Part shown: piece by piece, positions 18,767 to 27,726 of the stretch
Position numbering within the stretch: position 1 is the first letter of the stretch
Layout of the letters: each line of letters starts with the position of its first letter
Assembly: GCF_022014495.1 (NCBI RefSeq)
Contig: NZ_JAKLSQ010000009.1
Span: 56,487-120,486 of the forward strand
DNA: 64,000 nucleotides
From: Sandaracinobacteroides sayramensis
GTDB lineage: Bacteria > Pseudomonadota > Alphaproteobacteria > Sphingomonadales > Sphingomonadaceae
Direction: 5' to 3'
The notes under the pieces: model-generated
What the model saw: only the letters and a program-made list of their open reading frames with translations
Told to the model about the DNA's origin: nothing
The model's database searches: none
Made by a program: the position numbers and the translations under genes

Positions 18767-21091
18767 ATGGATAAGCTTTGGCCGCGCGCCGCGCGGATCG
18801 GACTTCTTTTGCCTGCGGTCGTTGGCACAAGCGCTTACGCACAGACTGAGCCGGCTTCATCGGCTGCGAGCACTCCGCAGCCGGAGGCCGTATCGACGCC
18901 CGCCGCACAGGATCAGGGCGCCGGTCTTCAGGACATCATCGTGACTGCGCAGAAGCGCAGCGAGTCGGTGCAGAAAATTCCTCTCGCGGTGACGGCCCTA
19001 TCCGGCAATGACCTCGCGAAGGCGGGCATCAACAGCATCGAGGGTCTGCAGGCCGCCGTCCCCAATCTCAACCTCGGCCAGCAGCTCGGCGTCGCGAGAA
19101 TCTCGCTGCGCGGCATCGGCCTCGACAACCTCAGCACCGGCGCCGAGGGAAGTATCGCTTTCCACCTCAACAGCGCGTTCATTTCGCGCGGCGCCGCAGC
19201 GCTCAGCGCATTCTACGACGTCGATCGCGTGGAAGTTCTGCGCGGGCCACAGGGCACGCTCTATGGCCGCAACGCGACCGGCGGCTCAATCAACCTCATA
19301 ACGCGCCAGCCCACCGACACGTTTTCGGGTTATGGCGATGTCACGGTCGGCAACTATGGTCGTTTGGCGTTCGACGGCGCCGTCAGCGGCCCGATTGTCT
19401 CTGATAAAGTGCTCGCGCGGATCGCTTTCTCGACGGACGACCGCAACGGCTATGGCCGAAACATCACGACCGGCACTAGGATCGACGACACCAATGCCCG
19501 TTCGATCCGTGGTACGCTGAAGCTTTTACCCGCCGACGATCTCACCATCACTCTGATCGCCGACTATCATCGAGAAAATGACAACGCGAACGGCTATCAT
19601 TATTTCGGACCCGCGGGCCAGACTGCCAGCGGCCAGACAATCACACCTTTCGGCATTCAGTTCGGCGGCGTCACCGCAAGCAATCCGCGCGATATCGCAA
19701 ACGAAGCCGATCCGTTCAACCGGCGCACGATCTGGGGTGTCAGCAGCGAGATTGCATATCGATTCGGCGGCGTCACAGCCAAGTCGATCACGGCCTATCG
19801 CAGCACGAAATACATTACCGGATCGGACCTCGATTCCACCAGTTTTCGTCTCGCGCCGATCTTCCAGAACGAAGACGACAAACAGTTCAGCCAGGAGTTT
19901 CAGCTCTCGTCCGAATCCGACCGGTTCCGATGGCTGCTGGGGGCATTTTATTTCCACGAAAATGACGCCGGCGCGATCATCATTCCCTACAATGATATTG
20001 GCTTCGGCGGTCCCGGCGTCATCCGCCAGGGCTATTATGCCGGCGGGCGTCTCGAGACTGATGCCGGCGCCATCTTCGGGCAAGCGACCTACAATCTGAC
20101 CCCGGAGATTCACCTCGTCGTCGGTGGCCGTTACAGCATCGAGCGAAAAGGCATTTCCGAACAGCTTCAGTTCGACCTCGCGCGACCCTATTCGCCCGCC
20201 AATCCCGTCGCGCCGCTCGCCCAGTGCGGAGCCGATATCCCATCGGTCCCGACCTGCCAACCGCACAAGACCTTCCGATCCTTCACGCCGAAAGTGGCGC
20301 TCGAGTATCAAATCACGCCCGACGCTTTGCTCTACGCCTCGGTTTCGCGAGGCTTCAAAAGCGGCACCTACAATGTCGGCGGCGTGCAGCCGCCCGTGAA
20401 GCCGGAGAAGGTCACGGCCTATGAAGGGGGCCTGAAATCGGAATTCCTCGATCGGCGGCTCCGCATAAATCTTGCCGGCTTTTATTATGATTACAAGGAT
20501 CTCCAGGTCGGCAAGGTGGTCAACGCGTCACTCGCGCTGGAGAATGCGGCGACAGCGACGATCTACGGTGCCGAGCTCGAGTTGCGCGCGCGCCCCACGC
20601 CCGACTTAGAACTGGGTCTGACCGGCTCCTATCTCAACGCCAAGTTCGACAGTTTCATCAGTATCGATCCCGCGCGACCCGGAGGTGACGGGCGCACCGT
20701 CGACCCGGCGACCGGCGCACCGGCTTTCAACAACGCCGGCAACCGCCTGCCGCAAGCCCCCAAATGGACGGTCGACGCCATGGCACAATATACCGTGCGC
20801 TCGGACCATGGATCCTTTGCCCTTCGCGGAGAGGTCTTGTGGGTCGATAAGGTCTATTTCAGTGCCTTCAACGTTCCGCAGGTGTCGCAGCCGGCAAAGA
20901 CCAAGCTCAATGCCTCGCTGATCTACACCGATCCGGGCGATCGCTGGAGCGTGACCGTCTACGGCAAGAATCTCGCCAACAAGACGTACATCTCAAACGC
21001 CTTTGTCAGCTCCAGCATCGTGGGATTTGGCGTCAACGGCTTCCTCGAGGAGCCGCGAACCTATGGCGTGACCATCGGGTATAAGTTCTAG
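18767..21091 (+). CDS. TonB-dependent receptor 1
   Basis: A 774-residue outer-membrane receptor. The signal peptide ends near AYAQ; the plug domain begins with LQDIIVTAQKRSESVQKIPLA and includes VEVLRGPQGTLYGRNATGG; a 22-strand barrel follows and ends in an aromatic residue (GVTIGYKF). Such receptors import scarce or bulky substrates with TonB energy. The ATG at 18767 was chosen because GAGGAGG-like sequence precedes it and it begins the signal peptide; a 13-residue extension upstream is unlikely. Lies 64 bp behind the amidohydrolase and likely imports its substrate. Confidence 0.92.
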   Translation: MDKLWPRAARIGLLLPAVVGTSAYAQTEPASSAASTPQPEAVSTPAAQDQGAGLQDIIVTAQKRSESVQKIPLAVTALSGNDLAKAGINSIEGLQAAVPNLNLGQQLGVARISLRGIGLDNLSTGAEGSIAFHLNSAFISRGAAALSAFYDVDRVEVLRGPQGTLYGRNATGGSINLITRQPTDTFSGYGDVTVGNYGRLAFDGAVSGPIVSDKVLARIAFSTDDRNGYGRNITTGTRIDDTNARSIRGTLKLLPADDLTITLIADYHRENDNANGYHYFGPAGQTASGQTITPFGIQFGGVTASNPRDIANEADPFNRRTIWGVSSEIAYRFGGVTAKSITAYRSTKYITGSDLDSTSFRLAPIFQNEDDKQFSQEFQLSSESDRFRWLLGAFYFHENDAGAIIIPYNDIGFGGPGVIRQGYYAGGRLETDAGAIFGQATYNLTPEIHLVVGGRYSIERKGISEQLQFDLARPYSPANPVAPLAQCGADIPSVPTCQPHKTFRSFTPKVALEYQITPDALLYASVSRGFKSGTYNVGGVQPPVKPEKVTAYEGGLKSEFLDRRLRINLAGFYYDYKDLQVGKVVNASLALENAATATIYGAELELRARPTPDLELGLTGSYLNAKFDSFISIDPARPGGDGRTVDPATGAPAFNNAGNRLPQAPKWTVDAMAQYTVRSDHGSFALRGEVLWVDKVYFSAFNVPQVSQPAKTKLNASLIYTDPGDRWSVTVYGKNLANKTYISNAFVSSSIVGFGVNGFLEEPRTYGVTIGYKF

Positions 21092-21107
21092 CCGGGAATA
21101 TATTCTC

Positions 21108-21899
21108 ATGATCACGATTCCCACCGCCGAGTCCATCATCGACATTTCGATGCCCATCGAGAATGATATCGTATCGGATCCGGCGGCCTTTCGTCCACGG
21201 GTCCGATATTTCGGGCACGATGATACACGAGAACAGATGCTGGCCTTCTTCCCCGGAATGACGGCCAGCGACCTGCCCGATGGCGAGGCCTGGGCGATCG
21301 AGCATGTCGAGCTGATCACGCACAACGGCACGCATCTCGACGCACCTTACCATTTTCATTCGACGATGGATGGGGGCAAGCGGGCGATCACGATCGACGA
21401 GGTTCCGCTCCACTGGTGCTGCCAACCAGGCGTCAAGCTCGATTTCCGGCATTTCCCCGATGGCTATGTGGTGACCGCCGAGGATGTTCGGGCTGAACTC
21501 GATCGGATCGGCGTCAAGCTCAGCCCGCTGACCATCGTGGTCATCAACACGCGGGCCGGTTCGGCCTACGGCACGGATGACTATGTCAACGCGGGGTGTG
21601 GAATGGGCCGCGAAGCCACGCTTCACCTGCTTGAGCGCGGTGTCCGGGTGACAGGGACCGATGCATGGTCATGGGACGCGCCGTTCACTTACACGGCGCA
21701 GAAATATGCCGAAACCGGGAATGCCGACCTGATCTGGGAGGGGCACAAAGCGGGTCGGGAAATCGGCTATTGCCATCTGGAGAAGCTGCATAATCTCGAA
21801 GCGCTTCCATCCTCCGGATTCACCGTGATGTGTTTCCCGACCAAGATCAAAGGCGCTTCGGCAGGCTGGACCCGCGCGGTCGCCGTCCTCGACGATTGA
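21108..21899 (+). CDS. Cyclase-family metal hydrolase (kynurenine formamidase-like fold)
   Basis: A 263-residue protein of the cyclase family with the metal-binding signature HNGTHLDAPYHFH (72-84). Members hydrolyse formamides or cyclic imides, amides and lactones. Here it follows a heterocycle-type amidohydrolase, so opening or deamidating the ring product is a reasonable inference. The start lies 16 bp after the receptor gene and the next gene begins 13 bp after its stop, so one transcript is likely. Confidence 0.85.
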   Translation: MITIPTAESIIDISMPIENDIVSDPAAFRPRVRYFGHDDTREQMLAFFPGMTASDLPDGEAWAIEHVELITHNGTHLDAPYHFHSTMDGGKRAITIDEVPLHWCCQPGVKLDFRHFPDGYVVTAEDVRAELDRIGVKLSPLTIVVINTRAGSAYGTDDYVNAGCGMGREATLHLLERGVRVTGTDAWSWDAPFTYTAQKYAETGNADLIWEGHKAGREIGYCHLEKLHNLEALPSSGFTVMCFPTKIKGASAGWTRAVAVLDD

Positions 21900-21912
21900 A
21901 TGGAGTCTGGCC

Positions 21913-22842
21913 ATGAGCAACAAGGTCATCATCAGCTGCGCGGTGACGGGATCGGCGCACACGCCGACGATGTCGGACGCGCTCCCGGTCACGCCCGAGG
22001 AGATCGCCGAGCAGTCGATCGCCGCCGCCGAAGCGGGCGCGGCGATCCTGCATCTCCATGCCCGCATCCCCGAGGACGGTAGGCCGACCGGCGATCCCGA
22101 GGTCTATGCCCGCTTCCTGCCCGTGATCCGGCAGCGCACCGACGCCGTCATCAACATCACGACGGGCGGTGCGGCCACCATGCCGGTCGCCGAGCGCCTC
22201 GCCGCCTCTGCGCGTTTCAAGCCCGAGCTTTGCTCGCTCAACATGGGCTCGCTCAATTTCGCCTTCTTCCCCGCCGCGAAGCGCATCGCCGACTGGAAAT
22301 ACGCGTGGGAGAAGGACTATGTCACCGGCTCCGACGACTATATCTTCCGCAACACCTTCCGCGATATCGAGACGATCCTCACGACGATGGCGGAGGCGGG
22401 TACCAAATTTGAGCATGAATGCTATGACGTCGGCCATCTCTACAATCTCGCCCATTTCGTCGATCGCGGCCTGGTGAAGCCACCCTTCTTCGTCCAGATG
22501 ATCTTCGGCATATTGGGCGGCATCGGTGCCGATCTCGAAAATCTTCATTATATGAAGGAAACCGCCGATCGCCTCTTCGGACGCGGCAATTACCGCTGGT
22601 CGGTGCTCGCCGCGGGTAGGCACCAGATGCCCTTTCTGACGCAGGCGGCGTTGCTCGGCGGCTATGTCCGCGTCGGGCTCGAGGACAGCCTTTTCATCGA
22701 ACGCGGCGTCCTTGCGGCTTCGAATGCCCAGCAGGTCGAGAAGATCAAGCGCATCCTCGCCGAAATGGGTCACGAACCCGCGAGCCCCGCCGAAGCGAGG
22801 GAAATCCTCGGTCTCAAGGGCAGTGACCGCGTCGCCTTCTGA
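21913..22842 (+). CDS. BKACE-family enzyme (3-keto-5-aminohexanoate cleavage-type)
   Basis: A 309-residue TIM-barrel enzyme of the beta-keto acid cleavage family. The zinc-binding HLHAR (47-51) follows AAEAGAAIL, with VINITTGG further on and a C-terminal GYVRVGLEDSLF. The family transfers acetyl-CoA onto beta-keto acids, releasing acetoacetyl-CoA and a new acyl-CoA; many paralogues have other beta-keto substrates. As last gene of the amidohydrolase operon it probably cleaves the ring-opened product into central metabolites. Substrate cannot be read from the sequence. Confidence 0.87.
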   Translation: MSNKVIISCAVTGSAHTPTMSDALPVTPEEIAEQSIAAAEAGAAILHLHARIPEDGRPTGDPEVYARFLPVIRQRTDAVINITTGGAATMPVAERLAASARFKPELCSLNMGSLNFAFFPAAKRIADWKYAWEKDYVTGSDDYIFRNTFRDIETILTTMAEAGTKFEHECYDVGHLYNLAHFVDRGLVKPPFFVQMIFGILGGIGADLENLHYMKETADRLFGRGNYRWSVLAAGRHQMPFLTQAALLGGYVRVGLEDSLFIERGVLAASNAQQVEKIKRILAEMGHEPASPAEAREILGLKGSDRVAF

Positions 22843-22865
22843 GCCGTGCACAGGAAGCAAGCGAA

Positions 22866-22935
22866 TGAGGGCTTCGGTCATCGACCGATTCGGCCGTCCA
22901 GACACGGCCCTTTGGCGTGCCTGAGAATCCGTATC
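22866..22935 (+). repeat. 70-bp dispersed repeat, copy 1
   Basis: Matches 40394-40463 at 61 of 70 positions without gaps and in the same orientation. It starts with GAGGGCTTCGGTCATCGACC and ends in CTGAGAATCCG followed by TATC or CATC. All nine differences are transitions. The two copies bracket the alcohol-degradation gene set. Confidence 0.8.
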
Positions 22936-23295
22936 GCCAGATGAATTCGTACCTCATCTTCATGATCCAACAACGGCACAATGCACAGCCCGTATACGCG
23001 GATGTCGACGGGGCTGCTTTCAAGGCGCGCTGTCGCCGCTCACGGCGACAGAGATGGTGCATTCACGGTCACCCGAATAGCTGATTTCCTTTGCTACTCG
23101 GCAAGGGAAAACCGTTGGCACCGCCGATTACACCGATACACCGTTTGGAAAAGCTGGATTGGAACGCCTCGCGCGCGCGCATCCGTCCCGCTGGGCGCGC
23201 TCAGCGTGACTATTCCAATGAAGTGTATGGGGTCATTTGCTCCGCCACGAGACGTCGCCGGTGCAGGCTCAACAATCCTCAATCAATGAGTGGAA

Positions 23296-23327
23296 GGAAT
23301 AGTTCGCCAACAAATTGAATTGGACGA
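23296..23327 (+). promoter_or_regulatory. Recurring 32-bp element, copy A (before TonB receptor 2)
   Basis: GGAATAGTTC at the left and TTGAATTGGACGA at the right, 59 bp upstream of the receptor start. It matches copy B (35456-35487) at 28 of 32 positions. Read in the receptor's frame it would encode GIVRQQIELDD, so conservation could be at DNA or peptide level. Candidate binding site of the cluster's LysR regulator. Confidence 0.5.
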
Positions 23328-23385
23328 TGAGCCCCAAGGCGCGGCAAATGGCGCCAAATCAAAAAATGCCGTGGGGAGGACAGTC

Positions 23386-25995
23386 ATGGTCACAGCCTTT
23401 AGGACAAATTTGCTTTGTGCCACCGCGCTATCGATCGCGTGTGCGCTTGCAGTGCCGGCACATGCCCAGGACGCTGCATCGCAGGGCGAAAAGCCCGAGG
23501 CGCAGGAAGGTGGCCTTGAGACAATCGTCGTCACGGCGCAGAAGCGCGAACAGAATTTGCAGGATGTTCCGGCCGCCGTTTCCGCCATAGGCGGCGAGAC
23601 GCTGCGCACGCGCGGCATCACGGAGACCTCAGACTTGATGGGCGCGATCCCCAGCCTGCAAGTCACCACTCCCTATGGTCGCACCCAACCGAATTTCTCG
23701 CTGCGCGGGATTTCAGTGGCGAACGAATTTTCCGCCTCCACTGCGTCGCCGGTTGGCGTCTATGTCGATGAAGTCTATCAGAGCTTCCGGGCGAGCCATG
23801 GCCTGCAACTCTATGACATCGACCGGGTCGAGGTACTGCGCGGACCGCAAGGAACACTCTACGGTCGCAACACCACGGGTGGCGCGATCAGCTTCTTCAC
23901 GCGCAAGCCGGATCTGGGAGAGGCCAATGGCTATCTGACCGCCGGCTATGCCAATTACGACACTTTCACGGTGCAGGGCGCCGCTGAAGCGACGCTGGTT
24001 CCCGACATCTTGGGCGTCCGCGTCGCCGGTACTTTTGCAAAAGGGGATGGTTGGCAGCGCAATGTACTGCCTGGGAATGAGCGCGACCTAGGGACCACCG
24101 ATACGATCGGCGGTCGCATCTCGATCCGCTTCCGGCCCGATCCCGATCTCGACATCAATTTGAAGCTCTATGCCGCGAAGGACGATCCATGGGGCACCGC
24201 GCCCTATGCAGGTGGTCAACTCGCGGGCGGGCAGGATGCGCTCGGCTATTCGCGTTACGATCCGCAACCTTTCCTAGGCGGGCGGTTGCTGCGTGACAAT
24301 GAGGTCGCAGTTGATCGGGTAGGTAAGAACATCAGCAAGTCGAAAGGGATAGCCCTCAACATCAAATGGGATGTCAGCGACCAATTCTCCGTCACCTCGA
24401 TTACCGGCTACGACACCGGCGACTATATCAACAATCCTGATGATTGCGATGGCGGCCCAGCCGATCTCTGCTCGATCGGCCTCACGTCGACGAGCAAGAA
24501 TTTCAACCAGGATCTGCGTTTCAGCTATTCGAACGACCGCCTCGATATCATTGCCGGCCTTTATTATGGCAGGGACAAGGTCAAGACGGTCAACTACCCG
24601 GACTTTTTCGGGGCGCTGAGGCCGCTGCTGCTTGGCGCCGGTCTTCCGGGCAGCTACAATAACGCCGCAATCGGAACGCCCGACGCGATCCGCTATATCC
24701 CAGCCTTTGCCGCCAATCCGGCGTTGGGGCCTGGCGATGCCGGATTCTGCGACGCGATCGAGATCAATCCCAACGGCTTCCTTGATGCACGCTCGCTGAT
24801 TGCACTCCAGACCGACATCGCGATCAATAATACGGGCAATGGCGGCATGGGGGGTAGCTTTTCGGCGGGCTGCGCCGGGGCAGGCGCGCCTCCGTTCACC
24901 CCGATCCTCGGCGAACAGCGTTTTGACGTGTCGCGCCCCTCGAAGGCGATCTACGGCGACGTAACCTGGAAAACGACCGAGCGGCTGACCGTGGCGGTGG
25001 GTGCACGCTACACCCAGGATAAGGTCAATTACCTTAACGGCAGCACTTTCCTCTATGCGCTCGACGGTACGACGCCGGTTGTCAACCTGATCCCCTACAG
25101 CAATCCATACAACCCCAATCTCGCGCCGCTTGAGCAGCGCGAAAAGGCAAACAGGCTAACCGGCCGTATCAATGTCAGCTATGAGTTCGCCGATGATATC
25201 ATGGGCTATCTCCAGTACAGTCGCGGTTACCGCAGCGGCAGCTTCAACGGGCTTGCCTATCAGGGCGTCAATCAAGTCTATTATATCCAGCCTGAAAAGG
25301 TGAATGCATATGAGGCGGGGCTCAAAACCCGGCTGTTCGATCGCCGCGTCCAACTTAACCTCGCGGGCTTCTACTACGAGTATTCGAATCACCAAGTAAC
25401 GCAGGTGGTTGGCGCTACAACCTTCACGCGCAGCGCCAATGGTCGCCTGTTCGGTGGCGAGGCCGAACTCGCCTGGCAGGTGGCCGATACGTTGCGTTTC
25501 GATGCTTCGCTGGGCTATCTCAACAGCAAGTACAAAGGCAATGTGATCGATCCGGCAAACCCGGCAAGCCCGACATTGAACGTCAACGGCAATCCCTTCC
25601 CGAACGCGCCGGAGGTTACGTTCCAGGCCGGATTCGACTGGGATATGATCGATGACGGCACCAACAAGCTGACCTTGCGCGGTGATGCGTCCTACATGGG
25701 CAAGTACTATTTTGATCCGTTCAAGAATTATGGGCAGACACCGTGCGATACACCCCCAGCGGGATCGAACATAACGCTCGCGGGTAAGGCGATTACATGC
25801 GCAAATCCGGGCTACTGGCTCGCCAATGCGCGATTAACCTATGCGCACGACAATATGTCGGTTAGCTTGTGGGCGAAGAATCTGTTCGACAAATATTACT
25901 ACACCTACGGCCTCAACATGAACGTGTTCGGCTACGATTATCTGAACCGCGGCATGCCGCGCACTTATGGCGTCGAAGCGACAGTCAAGTTCTGA
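23386..25995 (+). CDS. TonB-dependent receptor 2
   Basis: An 869-residue outer-membrane receptor. The signal peptide ends in AVPAHAQ; the plug opens with LETIVVTAQKREQNLQDVPAAV and contains VEVLRGPQGTLYGRNTTGG; the barrel ends in TYGVEATVKF. The ATG at 23386 has GGAGGA six bases upstream and starts the signal peptide; the frame is open 32 codons further, where the recurring element lies. A strong hairpin with a T-run follows it. It heads the alcohol-oxidation set (aldehyde dehydrogenase, GMC enzyme, CoA ligase) and presumably imports the substrate. Confidence 0.92.
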   Translation: MVTAFRTNLLCATALSIACALAVPAHAQDAASQGEKPEAQEGGLETIVVTAQKREQNLQDVPAAVSAIGGETLRTRGITETSDLMGAIPSLQVTTPYGRTQPNFSLRGISVANEFSASTASPVGVYVDEVYQSFRASHGLQLYDIDRVEVLRGPQGTLYGRNTTGGAISFFTRKPDLGEANGYLTAGYANYDTFTVQGAAEATLVPDILGVRVAGTFAKGDGWQRNVLPGNERDLGTTDTIGGRISIRFRPDPDLDINLKLYAAKDDPWGTAPYAGGQLAGGQDALGYSRYDPQPFLGGRLLRDNEVAVDRVGKNISKSKGIALNIKWDVSDQFSVTSITGYDTGDYINNPDDCDGGPADLCSIGLTSTSKNFNQDLRFSYSNDRLDIIAGLYYGRDKVKTVNYPDFFGALRPLLLGAGLPGSYNNAAIGTPDAIRYIPAFAANPALGPGDAGFCDAIEINPNGFLDARSLIALQTDIAINNTGNGGMGGSFSAGCAGAGAPPFTPILGEQRFDVSRPSKAIYGDVTWKTTERLTVAVGARYTQDKVNYLNGSTFLYALDGTTPVVNLIPYSNPYNPNLAPLEQREKANRLTGRINVSYEFADDIMGYLQYSRGYRSGSFNGLAYQGVNQVYYIQPEKVNAYEAGLKTRLFDRRVQLNLAGFYYEYSNHQVTQVVGATTFTRSANGRLFGGEAELAWQVADTLRFDASLGYLNSKYKGNVIDPANPASPTLNVNGNPFPNAPEVTFQAGFDWDMIDDGTNKLTLRGDASYMGKYYFDPFKNYGQTPCDTPPAGSNITLAGKAITCANPGYWLANARLTYAHDNMSVSLWAKNLFDKYYYTYGLNMNVFGYDYLNRGMPRTYGVEATVKF

Positions 25996-26008
25996 TCGCT
26001 GCTGCGAC

Positions 26009-26051
26009 GGGGGCGGCGGGCATCCTCTCCCGCCCGCTGCCCCCGATTTTT
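26009..26051 (+). terminator. Rho-independent terminator candidate after TonB receptor 2
   Basis: GGGGGC and GGCGGG (26009-26020) pair with CCCGCC (26029-26034) and GCCCCC (26039-26044), with a four-base bulge, followed by GATTTTT. It lies 14 bases after the receptor stop and would separate it from the dehydrogenase genes. Confidence 0.6.
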
Positions 26052-26080
26052 CGACCTGACTTTCAGACCGAGGAGTATCC

Positions 26081-26224
26081 ATGATGCGTTCCACCGGCAA
26101 CGGTCCCTCATTCATCGGCACGGCGTACAGAATCGAGCGCGCTGCGATCACTGAGATCGGCGCAGCTGAAAGCACCGCCCAGGCGAGCAGCGCCGAGCGG
26201 CCGGCGCGCCTCCGGACGATTTAA
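26081..26224 (+). CDS. Small hypothetical protein (47 aa) ahead of the aldehyde dehydrogenase
   Basis: An open frame from ATG 26081 to TAA 26224, preceded six bases upstream by AGGAG, the best ribosome site in the area. It encodes a 47-residue, mostly polar peptide with no motif that I recognise. The dehydrogenase GTG start follows its stop by one base, so it may serve as a leader that couples translation. It could also be the rewritten 5' end of an older gene. Confidence 0.4.
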   Translation: MMRSTGNGPSFIGTAYRIERAAITEIGAAESTAQASSAERPARLRTI

Positions 26225-26225
26225 C

Positions 26226-27650
26226 GTGGATGCGTCTTGGAACAGAACTGAGCTGGAACGAATTTTCGCGACCCAACGCGAAGGGACGCGTGAGCAGGTT
26301 TCGCGCAGCTACGAAGAACGCATGGACCTGCTCGGGCGCCTTGGCCGGATATTTGAGCAGCACAGAGACGAATTGGTCGATGCCGTTGCCGCCGATTTCG
26401 GCATTCGATCCCGCTACGAGACTATCCTGCTCGACCTGATGCTTGGCATATCGGAAATTAAATTTGCGCGCCGCAATCTGAAGACGTGGCTGAGGCCGCG
26501 GCGGGTGAAGACTGACATCTTCGGCCTTCCCGGTTCATCGCGCCTGGTCCCCCAGCCCCTAGGTGTGGTGGGCGTTCTCGGCACGTGGAACTATCCGCTC
26601 GGCACCATATTCGTTGGCGCGGCCGGTGCATTGGCGGCCGGCAACCGCGTGATCGCAAAGCCGAGCGAAGTTTCCGCCAACGCCGCCGAAGCCAGCGAGC
26701 GGCTTGTGCGCCGGTATTTCGCCGAAGAGGAATTCGCGATTGTCCAGGGCGGGCCCGACATGGCACAGGCGATGACGGCCCTACCTTTCGACCATATTCT
26801 CTTCACCGGTTCACCCGCGGTTGGCCGCAAAGTCTATGAAGCGGCGGCTGCCAACCTTACACCTGTTACTCTGGAACTTGGCGGCAAATGCCCTGCCATC
26901 GTGGGCAAGGGTGCATCGCTTGCACAAGTCTGTGAAAGCTTAGTGTTCGGCAAGCTGCTCAACGCCGGCCAGACCTGCATCGCCGCTGACTATGCCTTCG
27001 TCCATGTCGATCAGATGGAAAGCTTCGTCGCCGCACTCCGCGCTCAGGTTGCCAAATGCTACCCCAACGCGGCAAGCAACCCCGATTTCACCAGTATCAT
27101 CAATGACCGACAGTTCGCGCGGCTCCAAGGTTTGCTCGATGATGCCGAAGCCAAGGGCGCGACGGTGCTCAACCTCTCGGACAACGGCGATGGAACGCTT
27201 CCTGAACGGCATCGGATCGTGCCGTTGGCGGTTCTCGACGTTACCGATGACATGGCGATGATGCAGGAGGAGATTTTCGGACCGATCCTGCCGATCATGC
27301 CATATCGCTCCGAAGACGATCTCATTCGCTACGTAAACCGGCATGAGCGCCCGCTGGCGCTCTATTATTTTGGCGACGAAAGTGAGGAACGGCGCAAGAT
27401 CATTTCCGAAACGCACGCTGGCGGCGTGACTCTCAACGGCACGGTCATGCACGTCTTCCAGCGCCGGCTGCCTTTCGGTGGCATCGGACAGAGCGGCATC
27501 GGTGCCTATACCGGCGTCGCCAGTTTCGAGCGCTTCACTCATTACAAGCCGGTGTTCTCTCAGCCGAAACTCAGCCTGCTTGGTCAACTTCTGCCACCCT
27601 ATTCGAGCAAGACCGAAGGACTACTCAACATCTTCGAAAAGATCCTCTGA
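26226..27650 (+). CDS. Aldehyde dehydrogenase (coniferyl-aldehyde dehydrogenase-like)
   Basis: A 474-residue NAD(P)-dependent aldehyde dehydrogenase with NYPLGTIFVGAAGALAAGN (122-140), LELGGK (216-221, general base E217) and the nucleophile C251 in NAGQTCIAADY. The absence of the usual long N-terminal part and the C-terminal hydrophobic tail place it near the coniferyl/fatty aldehyde branch. It should oxidise the aldehyde produced by the GMC enzyme encoded next. The start is GTG at 26226, one base after the small upstream frame. The order TonB receptor, aldehyde dehydrogenase, GMC alcohol dehydrogenase, acyl-CoA ligase resembles the polyethylene-glycol operon of Sphingopyxis, but there is no permease or AraC regulator here. 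Confidence 0.88.
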   Translation: MDASWNRTELERIFATQREGTREQVSRSYEERMDLLGRLGRIFEQHRDELVDAVAADFGIRSRYETILLDLMLGISEIKFARRNLKTWLRPRRVKTDIFGLPGSSRLVPQPLGVVGVLGTWNYPLGTIFVGAAGALAAGNRVIAKPSEVSANAAEASERLVRRYFAEEEFAIVQGGPDMAQAMTALPFDHILFTGSPAVGRKVYEAAAANLTPVTLELGGKCPAIVGKGASLAQVCESLVFGKLLNAGQTCIAADYAFVHVDQMESFVAALRAQVAKCYPNAASNPDFTSIINDRQFARLQGLLDDAEAKGATVLNLSDNGDGTLPERHRIVPLAVLDVTDDMAMMQEEIFGPILPIMPYRSEDDLIRYVNRHERPLALYYFGDESEERRKIISETHAGGVTLNGTVMHVFQRRLPFGGIGQSGIGAYTGVASFERFTHYKPVFSQPKLSLLGQLLPPYSSKTEGLLNIFEKIL

Positions 27651-27726
27651 CGTGGCTGCGGCGGTTGATGCTGGCATGTTGCATGACGCCGGGTCGCCAG
27701 CATGGGTCGAATGACAAGGGAAGCAA

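Larger units (their letters stand above)
22843..23385. other. Intergenic region with repeat, hairpin and recurring element
   Basis: The 543 bases before TonB receptor 2 contain a 70-bp dispersed repeat (22866-22935), a perfect hairpin CTGTCGCCG/CGGCGACAG (23030-23051) inside a wider inverted AATGCAC/GTGCATT pair (22980-22986 and 23057-23063), and one copy of a recurring 32-bp element (23296-23327). No gene is apparent. The nested inverted repeats could be the remains of a small mobile element or a terminator for the preceding operon. Confidence 0.55.

Noticed and set aside
23030-23051. Hairpin CTGTCGCCG/CGGCGACAG as a terminator
   Set aside because: The stem is perfect, but there is no T-run and it lies 188 bases after the last gene, so I left it as a structural feature of the intergenic region.
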